A stretch of 64,000 nt of DNA from NCBI RefSeq assembly GCF_000407605.1, contig NZ_ASWO01000005.1, positions 627,227 to 691,226 of the forward strand, read 5' to 3'. The DNA is from Enterococcus sulfureus ATCC 49903 (lineage in GTDB: Bacteria > Bacillota > Bacilli > Lactobacillales > Enterococcaceae). Every line of letters begins with the position of its first letter. Position 1 is the stretch's first letter. Under the pieces are notes generated by a model that ran no database searches, was not told the DNA's origin, and saw nothing but the letters and a program-made list of their open reading frames with translations. Below, piece after piece: positions 37,800 through 46,885 of the stretch. A program made the position numbers and the translations under genes.

Positions 37800-37838
37800 G
37801 ATGTTGTCTTAAAATGTTCCAATATTTCTGAGATTTCG

Positions 37839-38282
37839 TTATTTTTGACACGATTCACATCGGCCATAAATTTCAAATCGATGTCCTTCGATTTTACAGC
37901 CTTGCAATTGATCTTCAAAAATTGACATGGGACAATAACTTAATTCTTTGGTTTCACCACATACTGAGCAGATAAAGTGATGATGATGCTCGCCAATGCC
38001 ATGTAATTGACAATGAAAGCGAAACTTCATCTCTCCATTCAAATCCGTTTTTTCGACAATGCCGATTTCAGAAAAATCGTGCAAATTACGATAGATCGTA
38101 TCATAGCTGACATTTGGATAAATTTGGCTCAACGCATCGTATACTTCTCGAGCTGGAAGATAACGATTCGTTTTCGCTAGATAAGTCAACAAAAGCTCTC
38201 TTTTTTTAGTATACTTAAAGCCATAATTTTTTAATACTTCAAGGGCCTGTTCAATTCCCGATTCATGTGTATGTGTTTTCAT
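37839..38282 (-). CDS. Fur-family metalloregulator, probably Zur
   Basis: 147 residues. Winged-helix DNA-binding half (RELLLTYLAKTNRYLPAREVYDAL, SYDTIYRNL), then a metal-binding half with HHHH, CSVCGE and CESC. The two CxxC pairs form the structural zinc site. The additional Cys in ELSYCPM is typical of Zur of Listeria/Enterococcus, so it probably senses zinc and represses uptake genes; Fur or PerR function is not excluded. No zinc transporter is adjacent. It is divergent from the PpsR-like gene. Confidence 0.85.
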   Translation of the reverse strand: MKTHTHESGIEQALEVLKNYGFKYTKKRELLLTYLAKTNRYLPAREVYDALSQIYPNVSYDTIYRNLHDFSEIGIVEKTDLNGEMKFRFHCQLHGIGEHHHHFICSVCGETKELSYCPMSIFEDQLQGCKIEGHRFEIYGRCESCQK

Positions 38283-38333
38283 CTTCCCACTCCTAAATCA
38301 AAATGATTCCGATTCACTTTTTCGATTTTATGG

Positions 38334-38339
38334 TATACT
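38334..38339 (+). promoter_or_regulatory. Possible -10 of the PpsR-like gene
   Basis: TATACT within an extended TGGTATACT; the -35 is weak (GATTCA at 17 bases). The predicted leader is about 28 bases. Confidence 0.45.
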
Positions 38340-38373
38340 AAAGTTATAAAAAAAACAAGTGAGGCGATTTTTA

Positions 38374-39234
38374 ATGACTGATAATCCGTTAATTAATTTC
38401 TTCGTAGTATCTGATTCTGCAGGTGAAACTGCAACGAAACTAGCTCAAGCTACTATGGCCCAATATCCTTCTGTTGATTTTTCATTGCATCGACGAACAT
38501 TTATTCGTTCGAAAGAAGCATTGCTAAAAACTTTAAAAGATGCTAAAGAAAAAAATGGTGTGATCTTACATACTTTGATCAAAACGGAATTGATCGAACT
38601 GACTAATGACTTTTGTGAACAAAGTGGTGTCTTTCATATGGATGTTTTATCTCCTGCTGTAGATGAAGTGGCAAAACGCACCGGGATCGAACCTTCTCGT
38701 GAACCTGGTGCGATGCATCATTTAAACGAAAATTATTTTAAACGAATCAAAGCGATGGAGTTTGCAGTAAAATATGATGATGGAAAAGATCCACGTGGAT
38801 TCTTAGAAGCTGATGTTGTTTTACTTGGCGTATCTCGTACCTCCAAAACTCCTTTAAGCCTATTTTTAGCCAATAAAAATCTAAAGGTAGCCAACTTACC
38901 CATCGTGCCACAAGCTCATATTCCAAAACAGATCTGGGATGTTGATCCTAAAAAAATCGTCGGTCTAACCAATGACCCTGATGTCTTAAACTCCATTCGA
39001 AAAGAACGGATGCTGACTTATGGCTTAAATCCAGATACAGCCTACTCAAATATTGATAAAATCCGAGAAGAACTAGACTTCGCTCAAGATCTTTATAAAA
39101 AAATCGGCTGCGTTGTCATTAATGTCGCTTCCCTATCGATCGAAGAAACAGCTTCGATGATCTTAAATGCCTTAAAATTAGAAGATCATAGTTATTACAT
39201 TACAGACTCAGATGAATCGACCAAACCAATTTAA
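38374..39234 (+). CDS. PEP synthase / pyruvate phosphate dikinase regulatory protein (DUF299)
   Basis: Bifunctional ADP-dependent kinase and Pi-dependent phosphorylase that controls PPDK or PEP synthase by phosphorylating a Thr. It has FFVVSDSAGETA at the N-terminus and a central P-loop, GVSRTSKTPLSL, both diagnostic. The start is ATG 38374; the longer frame begins at a GTG that is part of the GTGAGGCG ribosome site. 286 residues. No PPDK or PEP synthase gene is in the window. Followed at once by an intergenic repeat. Confidence 0.93.
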   Translation: MTDNPLINFFVVSDSAGETATKLAQATMAQYPSVDFSLHRRTFIRSKEALLKTLKDAKEKNGVILHTLIKTELIELTNDFCEQSGVFHMDVLSPAVDEVAKRTGIEPSREPGAMHHLNENYFKRIKAMEFAVKYDDGKDPRGFLEADVVLLGVSRTSKTPLSLFLANKNLKVANLPIVPQAHIPKQIWDVDPKKIVGLTNDPDVLNSIRKERMLTYGLNPDTAYSNIDKIREELDFAQDLYKKIGCVVINVASLSIEETASMILNALKLEDHSYYITDSDESTKPI

Positions 39235-39387
39235 AAAAATGAGACTGTGACAGTCCAAGAAATAAGCCGAATCATTCCGATAATAGTATGCTCTATTTCA
39301 GGAACGATTCGGCTTATTTTTTTGCAGCTACGTCTAAAACAATCGTTTACTCATTGTTTAATTGATGTGACAGACTTCTGTTACACC
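39233..39387 (+). repeat. Structured intergenic repeat, copy B (155 bp)
   Basis: Homologous to copy A at 14492-14662 along its length: GAGACTGTGACAG start, AAATAAGCCGAATCATTCC ... GATTCGGCTTATTT hairpin (39261-39319), GCAGCTACGTCT, and the end TGTGACAGACTTCTGTTACACC. It begins at the stop codon of the PpsR-like gene and points the same way as that gene. It lies between two convergent genes. Confidence 0.85.
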
Positions 39388-39399
39388 AATTATCTTTTA

Positions 39400-40275
39400 T
39401 TAGTCGATGACTTGAATACCTTGTCGATCAATTGACAATGCTTCTACGGTTACACGATCTTTACCATAAGCATGTAAACTATCCATCAGGCGTTGTTGCT
39501 TGTCTGTAGGCGTTAAAAATAACACCGTTGGACCCGCTCCACTTAAAAAGGCGCCATAAGCTCCGTTTTCACGTGCTACTTCTTTTAATTCCGTTAACTC
39601 GGGAATAATTTGGCTTCTAAACGATTCGTGAAACCGATCTTTAGCCATCATTTTAGCAGCTAACGCGATATCTTGTGTCAATAAGGCAGCTAGCATGACG
39701 TTAGCTACCGCACTTGCTTTGACCGCTTCTTTATACGAAAACGTTTCTGGCAATACGGAGCGACTGGTTTTAGTCAGCAATTCATGTTTGGGAATATACG
39801 CCACGATCCCGCATTCTGGAAACGATGCGTTGACTACATTTACTTCATCGCTATCTTCTTCATACGAAGCAATCGCTAATTGACCCAAAATAGCAGGTGC
39901 AACATTATCGGGATGCCCTTCGATCGCCGTAGCCAAATTCAATTTTTCTTGAGCAGACAACTGTAATTTCCCTAACTGATTGGCTAGCTCAATTCCTGCT
40001 ACAATAACAGATGAACTACTACCCAAACCACGCGCTAAGGGAATCGTCGACTGCATTACAATCCGATGTGGTGGCAATTCAGGCATAAGTTGAAGAGCAG
40101 TTTGAATGAGAAGGTTTTCTTGGTCAGTCGCAATATCTGCACCTAATGTGTGTTCAATCACCCATGCAGTGGTGGCTTCTTTTACTGTAATTTCTAAATA
40201 ACGATTTAATGCAATGCCACAGGAATCAAATCCTGGTCCAAGATTCGCACTAGTTGCTGGAATTTTAATTTTCAT
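39400..40275 (-). CDS. thrB: Homoserine kinase
   Basis: GHMP-family kinase that phosphorylates L-homoserine on the way to threonine. PATSANLGPGFDSCG near the N-terminus, the ATP loop PLARGLGSSSSV at about 80-91, and GAFLSGAGPTVLF are visible. The length (291) is normal. The start overlaps the hom stop by 4 bases, so they are coupled. Threonine synthase (thrC) is not in this operon. Confidence 0.97.
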   Translation of the reverse strand: MKIKIPATSANLGPGFDSCGIALNRYLEITVKEATTAWVIEHTLGADIATDQENLLIQTALQLMPELPPHRIVMQSTIPLARGLGSSSSVIVAGIELANQLGKLQLSAQEKLNLATAIEGHPDNVAPAILGQLAIASYEEDSDEVNVVNASFPECGIVAYIPKHELLTKTSRSVLPETFSYKEAVKASAVANVMLAALLTQDIALAAKMMAKDRFHESFRSQIIPELTELKEVARENGAYGAFLSGAGPTVLFLTPTDKQQRLMDSLHAYGKDRVTVEALSIDRQGIQVID

Positions 40276-41540
40276 TGTCCGCCCTCTTTTTCAGTCGATT
40301 CAATTCGATCTAAACACATCAATACAGGTGTGATTGACTCGATTTGTTCCACTAATTGTGTTTTTTCCTCAGATAAGATTTTTTTTGTTGTCACCATCGT
40401 ATAGGTTTGTTCATGAATTTCTTTATGCTCGATAGTCTCGATCCAATCTAGTTGCTCATTTGTAAATTTTTTGACTCGAGTCGGTTGTTTAAAAAAGATA
40501 CCATACTGTTTAGGATAGGCCTCGACTGCCACATCTTGATCAGATACGTAATGAGAACTTGTAGAAGACGTTGCATAGACAAAAATATCTGTCAATACAC
40601 TAGACGCAGTCGGTGCTGCCCCAGCTCCTGGTCCACTTAAAAATGTCGTACCGATTTGGGTACTTTGAATCATGAGCGCATTCGTTTCTTGATCGATTTG
40701 GGCAAGTAATTGATGTTCTTCTAAGAGCATAGGGGCTACGATGAGTTCAAATGCCTGTTGGCGATAAGTCAAGCGATTCAATAATTTGATTTTATACCCA
40801 AATTGCTTAGCGACTTGCAAACTTTCTTTTGTTAACAACTCGATCCCTGTTAGATGAATTTGAGAAAGTTTGGGTGAAACACCGTAAGCAACTTGTGCTA
40901 AAACGAGTAGTTTGTACGCAGCGTCAGTCCCTGAAACATCATTAAAAGGATCAGATTCTGCATATCCTAGCTCTTGCGCTAAAGAGAGCGCATGTTCGTA
41001 ACTTAAATCCTCTTCAAGCATTTTAGTTAAGATAAAGTTTGTTGTTCCATTCAAGATCCCTGTCATTTGAATAATCGGGTCAAACGCAAATTGTTGTCTT
41101 AGTGTATGAATGATAGGGATACCACCACCTACACTTGCTTCATAAAGTAAAGCGACATTTTGTTTACACGCCAATTCTTGCAGGGTCACTCCATGTGTCG
41201 CAATCAAATCTTTATTTGCTGTGATGACACTTTTTTTATGAGCTAAACACGCTTCGATATACGTTTTCGCAGGTTCGATTCGACCTAATAGCTCGATCAC
41301 TAGTTCAACCTCTGAGTCGTGCAAAATGGAGTCGATCGAATCTGTCAATAACACATCAAACCGCTTGGCTAGTTTGATTTTATCAGTCTGTGTAGTAGAA
41401 CGAACGAGTGCCCATTTCACTCGGACCGGTCTTTTTATTTTTTGTTGGATTCGTTCTTGGTGTTGTTCAAGTAGTTCAACTGTCTTACTCCCCACTGATC
41501 CTAGTCCCAAAACCGCAATATTTAGTGGCTTCTCTTCCAT
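40272..41540 (-). CDS. hom: Homoserine dehydrogenase
   Basis: NAD(P)-dependent enzyme making homoserine from aspartate semialdehyde. Rossmann GLGSVGSKTVELL at about 11-23, the catalytic domain with GILNGTTNFIL and ELGYAESDPFNDVSGTDAAYKL, and a C-terminal ACT-like region (about 340-420) for feedback control. Start at ATG 41540 (MEEKPLNIAV), eight bases after AAAAGGAG; the longer frame lacks a site. 422 residues. Confidence 0.97.
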   Translation of the reverse strand: MEEKPLNIAVLGLGSVGSKTVELLEQHQERIQQKIKRPVRVKWALVRSTTQTDKIKLAKRFDVLLTDSIDSILHDSEVELVIELLGRIEPAKTYIEACLAHKKSVITANKDLIATHGVTLQELACKQNVALLYEASVGGGIPIIHTLRQQFAFDPIIQMTGILNGTTNFILTKMLEEDLSYEHALSLAQELGYAESDPFNDVSGTDAAYKLLVLAQVAYGVSPKLSQIHLTGIELLTKESLQVAKQFGYKIKLLNRLTYRQQAFELIVAPMLLEEHQLLAQIDQETNALMIQSTQIGTTFLSGPGAGAAPTASSVLTDIFVYATSSTSSHYVSDQDVAVEAYPKQYGIFFKQPTRVKKFTNEQLDWIETIEHKEIHEQTYTMVTTKKILSEEKTQLVEQIESITPVLMCLDRIESTEKEGGQ

Positions 41541-41654
41541 ATAAACTCCTTTTCTGAAAGAATCTTCTTTCATTGTTTTCTAATAATTTCCACTAGCATA
41601 ACAAAAAGAAGCTATAAAAACTAGGATTTTCTGAAAATTCAACCGAAAGAATCT

Positions 41655-41945
41655 TTATTGATGATGGATATGTTCAAATGTTTCAGTCAAAATCTCTACG
41701 ACATGGTGGTCATCTAAACTATATAAAATGGCTTTACCTTCACGTCTAGTCTTTACAATATGTTTATCTCGTAATAGTCGCAATTGATGGGAAACCGCGG
41801 ATTGTTCCATATCCATTTCTTGTGCAATCGTCGTCACATTTTTTTCACCAGTCTGTAAAAATAACAAAATTTTCAAACGATTCCGATCGCTTAATACTTT
41901 AAATAATTGTACAACTTGTTCGATTTCATTGGATGATGCTGTCAT
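41655..41945 (-). CDS. ArsR/SmtB-family metal sensor, CzrA-like
   Basis: 96-residue winged-helix repressor. The recognition helix lies in EQSAVSHQLRLLRD. The C-terminal helix carries D79, H81, H92 and H95, exactly the D-x-H-x10-H-x2-H spacing of the alpha-5 zinc/cobalt site of CzrA and SmtB, and there is no CxC arsenic site. It should leave DNA when zinc is high and derepress an efflux pump, but no cation exporter is adjacent. It has a GCAGGTG site before the ATG. Confidence 0.88.
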   Translation of the reverse strand: MTASSNEIEQVVQLFKVLSDRNRLKILLFLQTGEKNVTTIAQEMDMEQSAVSHQLRLLRDKHIVKTRREGKAILYSLDDHHVVEILTETFEHIHHQ

Positions 41946-41969
41946 AAGTCACCTGCTTTATAGGATAGA

Positions 41970-42003
41970 AAAAACTAGGATAAAAAACATCCTAGTTTTT
42001 TTA
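41970..42003 (-). terminator. Terminator after phosphoglucomutase
   Basis: Stem AAAACTAGGAT / ATCCTAGTTTT with an A-rich loop and T-tail on the minus strand, between the phosphoglucomutase stop and the start of the ArsR gene. Confidence 0.85.
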
Positions 42004-42004
42004 T

Positions 42005-43732
42005 TTATTCGGCTAATGCATTGATTGCAGCTTCTAAGTCACTGATTTTTTGATCTGCTGCTTCTTTTGAATCTGCTTTTACACCGATGTAAAACTTGAT
42101 TTTAGGTTCAGTTCCAGAAGGACGCACTGCAATCCAACTACCTTCGACTAATTGATATTTCAATACATTCGAAGCTGGTGTGGTCATTTCTTTTGTATCC
42201 CCTGTAGCCAATTCTACAATTGTACCTGCTTGAAAATCTTCTACGATCGCTACGTCAATATCGGCAAATGAAGTAGGCGCTTCTTCACGAAAACGTGACA
42301 TCAATGCGGCAATTTTAGCAGCCCCTTCTTGTCCGCTCATCGTAACAGAAATTGTTTTTTCAGCGTAGTATCCATACGTTTCAAAGATTTCTTGCAACGC
42401 ATCATATAGTGTTTTCCCTGCTTTTTTGTAGTACGCAGCAATTTCAGCTAATAACACTAATGCTTGAATCGCATCTTTATCTCGAACAAAAGATTTCACT
42501 AAGTAGCCATAGCTTTCTTCGAACCCGAACATAAACGTATAGGAATGATCTTCTTCGAATTGCTCGATTTTTTCCGCAATAAATTTGAATCCTGTTAAGA
42601 CATTCATCATTGTCGCGCCATAACTTTGTGCGATTGCAGTTGGCAATTCACTAGATACGATCGATTTCAATACAGCAGCGTTTTTAGGTAAAGTACCTGC
42701 TTGTTTATGTGCTTCTAAGATATAATGAATAAAAATCGCACCAATTTGATTTCCAGTCAATACTTGATATTCACCATTTGGCAAACGTACTGCTGCACCC
42801 AAGCGATCTGCATCTGGATCTGTCGCAATCAATAGGTCCGCTTCTTCTTTTTTCCCTAAGGTCATCGCATACTCAAATGCACCTGCTTCTTCAGGATTTG
42901 GTGATTTAACAGTTGAAAAATCAGGATCTGGAATCCCTTGATTAGGTTCAATTACAAATTTTTCAAATCCTGCTTGTTTTAATGCGCGCTCGCCAAGCAT
43001 ACGTCCAGTTCCATGCAAAGGCGTATAGACTAATTTCAATTCTTTTCCCATCTCTTCGACTAATGCATGGTTGATCGTTACTTCTTTGATCCGTTCCAAA
43101 TAAGCATGATCGACTTCTTCACCAATGATTGAGATCAATCCACTTGTACTGATTTCTTTTTCAGATAGTACCGGAATTTCTAATGGATTTTCGATTTCGC
43201 GCACAAAACCAGTCAATGCGTCAGCATCAGCAGGCGGCATTTGGCCTCCATCTTCTCCGTATACTTTATAGCCATTATATGCTGCTGGATTGTGAGATGC
43301 CGTGATCATGATCCCAGTAAAGGCATGTAAATGACGAACAGCAAATGATAATTCTGGCGTTGGACGTAATCCTTCAAATACAAATGAAGGAATATCATGT
43401 TGTGCTAAAGTGCGTGCAGCTTCCATCGCAAATGTTTCAGAAAAATGACGTGAATCATATGCAATCGCTACTCCACGTTTTTTCGTTTCTGGATCTTGTG
43501 TGTCCATAAAACGAGCCAATCCTTCTGTTGCTTGTCGCACCGTGTAAATATTCATGCGATTAATCCCTGGCCCTAATAATCCACGCATTCCTGCTGTTCC
43601 AAATTCTAATTGCGTATAAAATGCATCCTCTAATGCATTTGGATCTTTCTCCATTTCGATTAACTCTGATTTTAAAGAAGAATCTAATGTTTCTTCATTT
43701 TTCCATTGTTCAAAAACTTCTTTCCAAGACAT
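42005..43732 (-). CDS. pgcA: Alpha-phosphoglucomutase / phosphomannomutase
   Basis: Interconverts glucose-6-phosphate and glucose-1-phosphate, the precursor of UDP-glucose (galU here) and dTDP-glucose (rfbA here). Active-site serine loop GIMITASHNPAAYNG, metal loop ATDPDADRLG, sugar loop FGFEESYGY, and C-terminal phosphate loop RPSGTEPKIKFY. Start at ATG 43732 (MSWKEVFEQ) behind AAAGGGTG; the longer frame has no site. 575 residues, normal for the PgcA type. Confidence 0.96.
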   Translation of the reverse strand: MSWKEVFEQWKNEETLDSSLKSELIEMEKDPNALEDAFYTQLEFGTAGMRGLLGPGINRMNIYTVRQATEGLARFMDTQDPETKKRGVAIAYDSRHFSETFAMEAARTLAQHDIPSFVFEGLRPTPELSFAVRHLHAFTGIMITASHNPAAYNGYKVYGEDGGQMPPADADALTGFVREIENPLEIPVLSEKEISTSGLISIIGEEVDHAYLERIKEVTINHALVEEMGKELKLVYTPLHGTGRMLGERALKQAGFEKFVIEPNQGIPDPDFSTVKSPNPEEAGAFEYAMTLGKKEEADLLIATDPDADRLGAAVRLPNGEYQVLTGNQIGAIFIHYILEAHKQAGTLPKNAAVLKSIVSSELPTAIAQSYGATMMNVLTGFKFIAEKIEQFEEDHSYTFMFGFEESYGYLVKSFVRDKDAIQALVLLAEIAAYYKKAGKTLYDALQEIFETYGYYAEKTISVTMSGQEGAAKIAALMSRFREEAPTSFADIDVAIVEDFQAGTIVELATGDTKEMTTPASNVLKYQLVEGSWIAVRPSGTEPKIKFYIGVKADSKEAADQKISDLEAAINALAE

Positions 43733-43794
43733 AAAGAACACCCTTTCATCATTCATTCATTTTAAGTATATCATTAATTACATAGGACGCCTAG

Positions 43795-43824
43795 AAAAAA
43801 AAGATGAGCCTAGGCTCATCTTTT
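43795..43824 (-). terminator. Terminator after trxB
   Basis: Perfect palindrome AAAAGATGAGCC / GGCTCATCTTTT followed by eight T on the minus strand. Confidence 0.88.
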
Positions 43825-44734
43825 ACAGTGATTCGATATAATTATAAACACCTTGTCCGGCAATACTTCCTTCGCCGACTGCTGTCGTGATTTGACGTAA
43901 TTCTTTTTCACGTGCGTCTCCGACTGCAAAAACGCCTGGAATCTTCGTTTGCATGTTGTTGTCTGTCACGATCCAGCCTTCTTCATTTAAAATGCCTGCT
44001 GTTTGAAATGGTTCTGTCAACGGATCTAACCCAACGTAGATAAAGACGCCATCTGCTGCTTCTTCTTTGACTTCATCTGTTTTCACATTACGTGTTTTCA
44101 CGCTTTGAACGACCATATCGTTACCTGTAATTTCTTCAACGACTGTATCCCAGATAAATGAGATTTTTTCATTGGCAAAGGCACGTTCTTGGATAATTTG
44201 TTGTGCACGTAATTCATCGCGTCGGTGAATAATCACGACTTCTTTAGCAAAACGTGTTAAATAGATCGCTTCTTCAACAGCAGAGTCTCCACCGCCGACA
44301 ACGACTAATTTTTTATTGCGGAAAAATGCGCCATCGCAGACTGCACAATACGATACTCCACGTCCAGCATATTCCTCTTCTCCTGGAACTTCCAATTTAC
44401 GATGATCACACCCTGTAGCTACAATCACCGTTTTGGTTTGATAGACTTCATCGTCTGTGATAACTTCTTTATACTCCCCTTGATCTTTGATTTCTTTTAC
44501 GATACCGTATGCATTTTTTGTACCAAAGCGCTCCGCACTTTCATACATTTTATTGGCTAAATCCGGTCCTAAAATAGAATCAAAACCTGGATAATTTTCG
44601 ACTTCTGCGGTGTTGTTCATTTGACCACCAGGTGCGCCACGTTCGATCATGACTACACTTAAGTTGGCACGTGAAGCATAAAGCGCTGCGGTCATTCCTG
44701 CAGGTCCTGCTCCGATAATTACTACATCATACAT
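43823..44734 (-). CDS. trxB: Thioredoxin reductase
   Basis: FAD- and NADPH-dependent disulphide reductase. FAD motif IIGAGPAGMTAALYASRA, redox pair CAVC (YCAVCDGAFF), NADPH motif VVGGGDSAVEEA, and GVFAVGDA at the C-terminal FAD site. The length (303) is normal. It keeps thioredoxin reduced, and could also support the Cys-type glutathione peroxidase encoded nearby. Own terminator. Confidence 0.97.
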   Translation of the reverse strand: MYDVVIIGAGPAGMTAALYASRANLSVVMIERGAPGGQMNNTAEVENYPGFDSILGPDLANKMYESAERFGTKNAYGIVKEIKDQGEYKEVITDDEVYQTKTVIVATGCDHRKLEVPGEEEYAGRGVSYCAVCDGAFFRNKKLVVVGGGDSAVEEAIYLTRFAKEVVIIHRRDELRAQQIIQERAFANEKISFIWDTVVEEITGNDMVVQSVKTRNVKTDEVKEEAADGVFIYVGLDPLTEPFQTAGILNEEGWIVTDNNMQTKIPGVFAVGDAREKELRQITTAVGEGSIAGQGVYNYIESL

Positions 44735-44867
44735 ATTTTTCCCTCCGTTTTCTTGCTGTCTAAACTTTACTTTTTTCTAGACGCTCTGTCGACTATTTTG
44801 CTTTGAATTTTAAAAAAAAGCAAGTGTTCTTTTTTTATGGGAGTTTCTTCATAGAACTTGACTTTCT

Positions 44868-44895
44868 TTTTTTCTAAGGTAAACTTTTCAAGAAG
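44868..44895 (+). promoter_or_regulatory. Promoter of the MATE gene
   Basis: TTGACT (44868-44873), a 16-base spacer and TAAACT (44890-44895). Confidence 0.5.
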
Positions 44896-44933
44896 TTATT
44901 GCTAAGTCGTGTTCAAAAGAAAGGAACCTGCTC

Positions 44934-46307
44934 GTGCCCAAATTATTTCGTCTTACGTCGTCCGATTCTGAATTATTATTTCTAAGCTGGCCTATTTTTA
45001 TTGAATTTTTTCTTCGTGTCGTAATCGGAAATATCAATGTTTGGATGATTTCTCATTATTCAGAACCTGCGGTAGCTTCTGTAGGTGCCGCCAACCAATT
45101 ATTGAATTTATCGATCTTTATCTATGGTTTTGTGACGGTTGGTACTCAAATCATTATTGCACAATTACTTGGTGCTAGACGCAATCATGAAATAAAAGAA
45201 GTGATTAATACAAGTTTATTTAGTGCATTAGCAATCGGCTTATTGATCAGTTTGACGTTTATCTTATTTTCTAACCCACTACTGCATATGATGAATTTAA
45301 CACCAGATCTAATTGACATTGGACAAGACTATCTACAAATTTTTGGTGGTAGTTTAGTGATTTCAGCACTATCTGCAGTCATTATTGCGGTTTTACGTAC
45401 ACATGGGTATACAAAACCTGCGCTGTTGATTCCGATGACTGCTAGTATTTTAGCTGTAGTTGGCAATTATTTTGCACTTTACGGCCCCTTCGGCTTACCA
45501 AGTTTTGGTGTCGCTGGTTTGGCTTGGTCAAGTGTATTCGGCAATTTTATCGGTTTATGCATTGCCGTCGTCTTATTGAACAAACATATTTATTATTCAT
45601 TGAAGGAATTGTCGCTGTCACGTTTTTCATTTGGTCGGATGAAACAAATTTTAACTTATGGCCTACCTTCTTCAGGAGAGTCTTTATCTTATCAAGGTGC
45701 CCAAGTGGTCGTAACCATGATTGTAGCTTCGCTTGGAGCAAGTGTATTAATTGCAAAATCCTACATTACGGCAATTTCCCAATTTGTCTATCTGATTGCC
45801 GCAGCACTAAGCCAAGGAAATCAAATCATGATCGGTCGTCATGTTGGGGCTAAAGAATTCGATCGCGCGTATACACGTGGGATGCGTTCAATGATTATTG
45901 GTGTGAGTGCTTCGGTGATCATTTGTATATTGACCTATCTCTTTATTGAACCGATCATGGGTATTTTTACAACCGATGAAACCGTGATTGCGATTGCCAA
46001 ACAAGTCTTTTTAGTCGAAATTTTATTAGAAGCAGTTCGTTCGATCAATATGATCTTAGTGGGCTCATTAAATGCTAGTGGTGATGTGAAATATCCACTG
46101 ATTTGTAGTTTGATCGTCCTTTGGGTCATTAGTTTACCTTTTTCTTATCTACTGGCGATTCCTGTAGCTTGGGGGTTGGTGGGAGTTTGGATTGCCTACG
46201 CGATCGATGAACTCTTACGAAGCCTGTTGATGATTTATCGCTGGCGCTCTGGGGTATGGCGTTCTAAAGCCGTACTAGATCAAAAAGAAGAAGTCGAACT
46301 GGCTTAA
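44934..46307 (+). CDS. MATE-family efflux transporter
   Basis: 457 residues with 12 predicted membrane helices in two homologous halves, typical of MATE drug/cation antiporters (NorM/DinF type). Starts at GTG 44934, with AAAGGAAC nine bases upstream; no ATG is near. MATE pumps exchange Na+ or H+ for drugs; the substrate is unknown. It is divergent from trxB and upstream of the glutathione peroxidase gene, which has its own promoter signals. Confidence 0.93.
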   Translation: MPKLFRLTSSDSELLFLSWPIFIEFFLRVVIGNINVWMISHYSEPAVASVGAANQLLNLSIFIYGFVTVGTQIIIAQLLGARRNHEIKEVINTSLFSALAIGLLISLTFILFSNPLLHMMNLTPDLIDIGQDYLQIFGGSLVISALSAVIIAVLRTHGYTKPALLIPMTASILAVVGNYFALYGPFGLPSFGVAGLAWSSVFGNFIGLCIAVVLLNKHIYYSLKELSLSRFSFGRMKQILTYGLPSSGESLSYQGAQVVVTMIVASLGASVLIAKSYITAISQFVYLIAAALSQGNQIMIGRHVGAKEFDRAYTRGMRSMIIGVSASVIICILTYLFIEPIMGIFTTDETVIAIAKQVFLVEILLEAVRSINMILVGSLNASGDVKYPLICSLIVLWVISLPFSYLLAIPVAWGLVGVWIAYAIDELLRSLLMIYRWRSGVWRSKAVLDQKEEVELA

Positions 46308-46330
46308 TTCGTGGGTATTTCTTTAGTTTT

Positions 46331-46340
46331 TGTGTATACT
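46331..46340 (+). promoter_or_regulatory. Extended -10 of the glutathione peroxidase gene
   Basis: TGTGTATACT, with no convincing -35 at 17 bases; about 28 bases before the GGAGGG ribosome site. Confidence 0.4.
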
Positions 46341-46374
46341 AAAGCTATACTGATTTCGTACTGGAGGGTATAAT

Positions 46375-46848
46375 ATGACAACAATTTATGATATTGAAGT
46401 AGTAGATGAATCAGGTAATCCGTACACACTCGAACGATACAAAGGACAAGCGATGATGATCGTCAATACAGCGACAAAGTGTGGTTTAAGAGGACAGTTT
46501 TCTGATCTAGAAGCATTGTATAAAAAATACCAAGACCAAGGATTTGTGGTACTCGGCTTTCCATCAAATCAGTTCCATCAAGAAGTCAGCGATGGCCAAG
46601 AGGCTGCTGAAAGCTGCCGTCTTTCCTACGGCGTAAGTTTTCCAATGCATGAGATCATTGCCGTAAATGGAAAAGAAGCCCATCCTTTATTCACCTATTT
46701 AAAAAAAGCTCAAGGCGGCATGTTATCTGATGCTATCAAATGGAATTTCACAAAATTTTTAGTCGATAAAGACGGACATGTCATCAAACGCTATGGCCCA
46801 CAAACATCGCCATTAGACGCAACTGCTGATATCGAAGCAATTTTATAA
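46375..46848 (+). CDS. Glutathione peroxidase family protein (Cys type)
   Basis: 157-residue thioredoxin-fold peroxidase. NTATKCGLRGQ has Cys where mammalian enzymes have selenocysteine; FPSNQF (Gln) and WNFTKFLVDK (Trp, Asn) complete the catalytic tetrad. The bacterial Cys form usually takes electrons from thioredoxin, and trxB lies 1.6 kb away. Reduces peroxides. GGAGGG precedes the ATG. Confidence 0.95.
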   Translation: MTTIYDIEVVDESGNPYTLERYKGQAMMIVNTATKCGLRGQFSDLEALYKKYQDQGFVVLGFPSNQFHQEVSDGQEAAESCRLSYGVSFPMHEIIAVNGKEAHPLFTYLKKAQGGMLSDAIKWNFTKFLVDKDGHVIKRYGPQTSPLDATADIEAIL

Positions 46849-46885
46849 AAAAAAAGGAGAACGACGTCTGTCGTTCTCCTTTTTT
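46849..46885. terminator. Bidirectional terminator
   Basis: 15-bp stem AAAAAGGAGAACGAC / GTCGTTCTCCTTTTT, loop GTCT, between the convergent peroxidase and ABC exporter genes. Confidence 0.93.
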
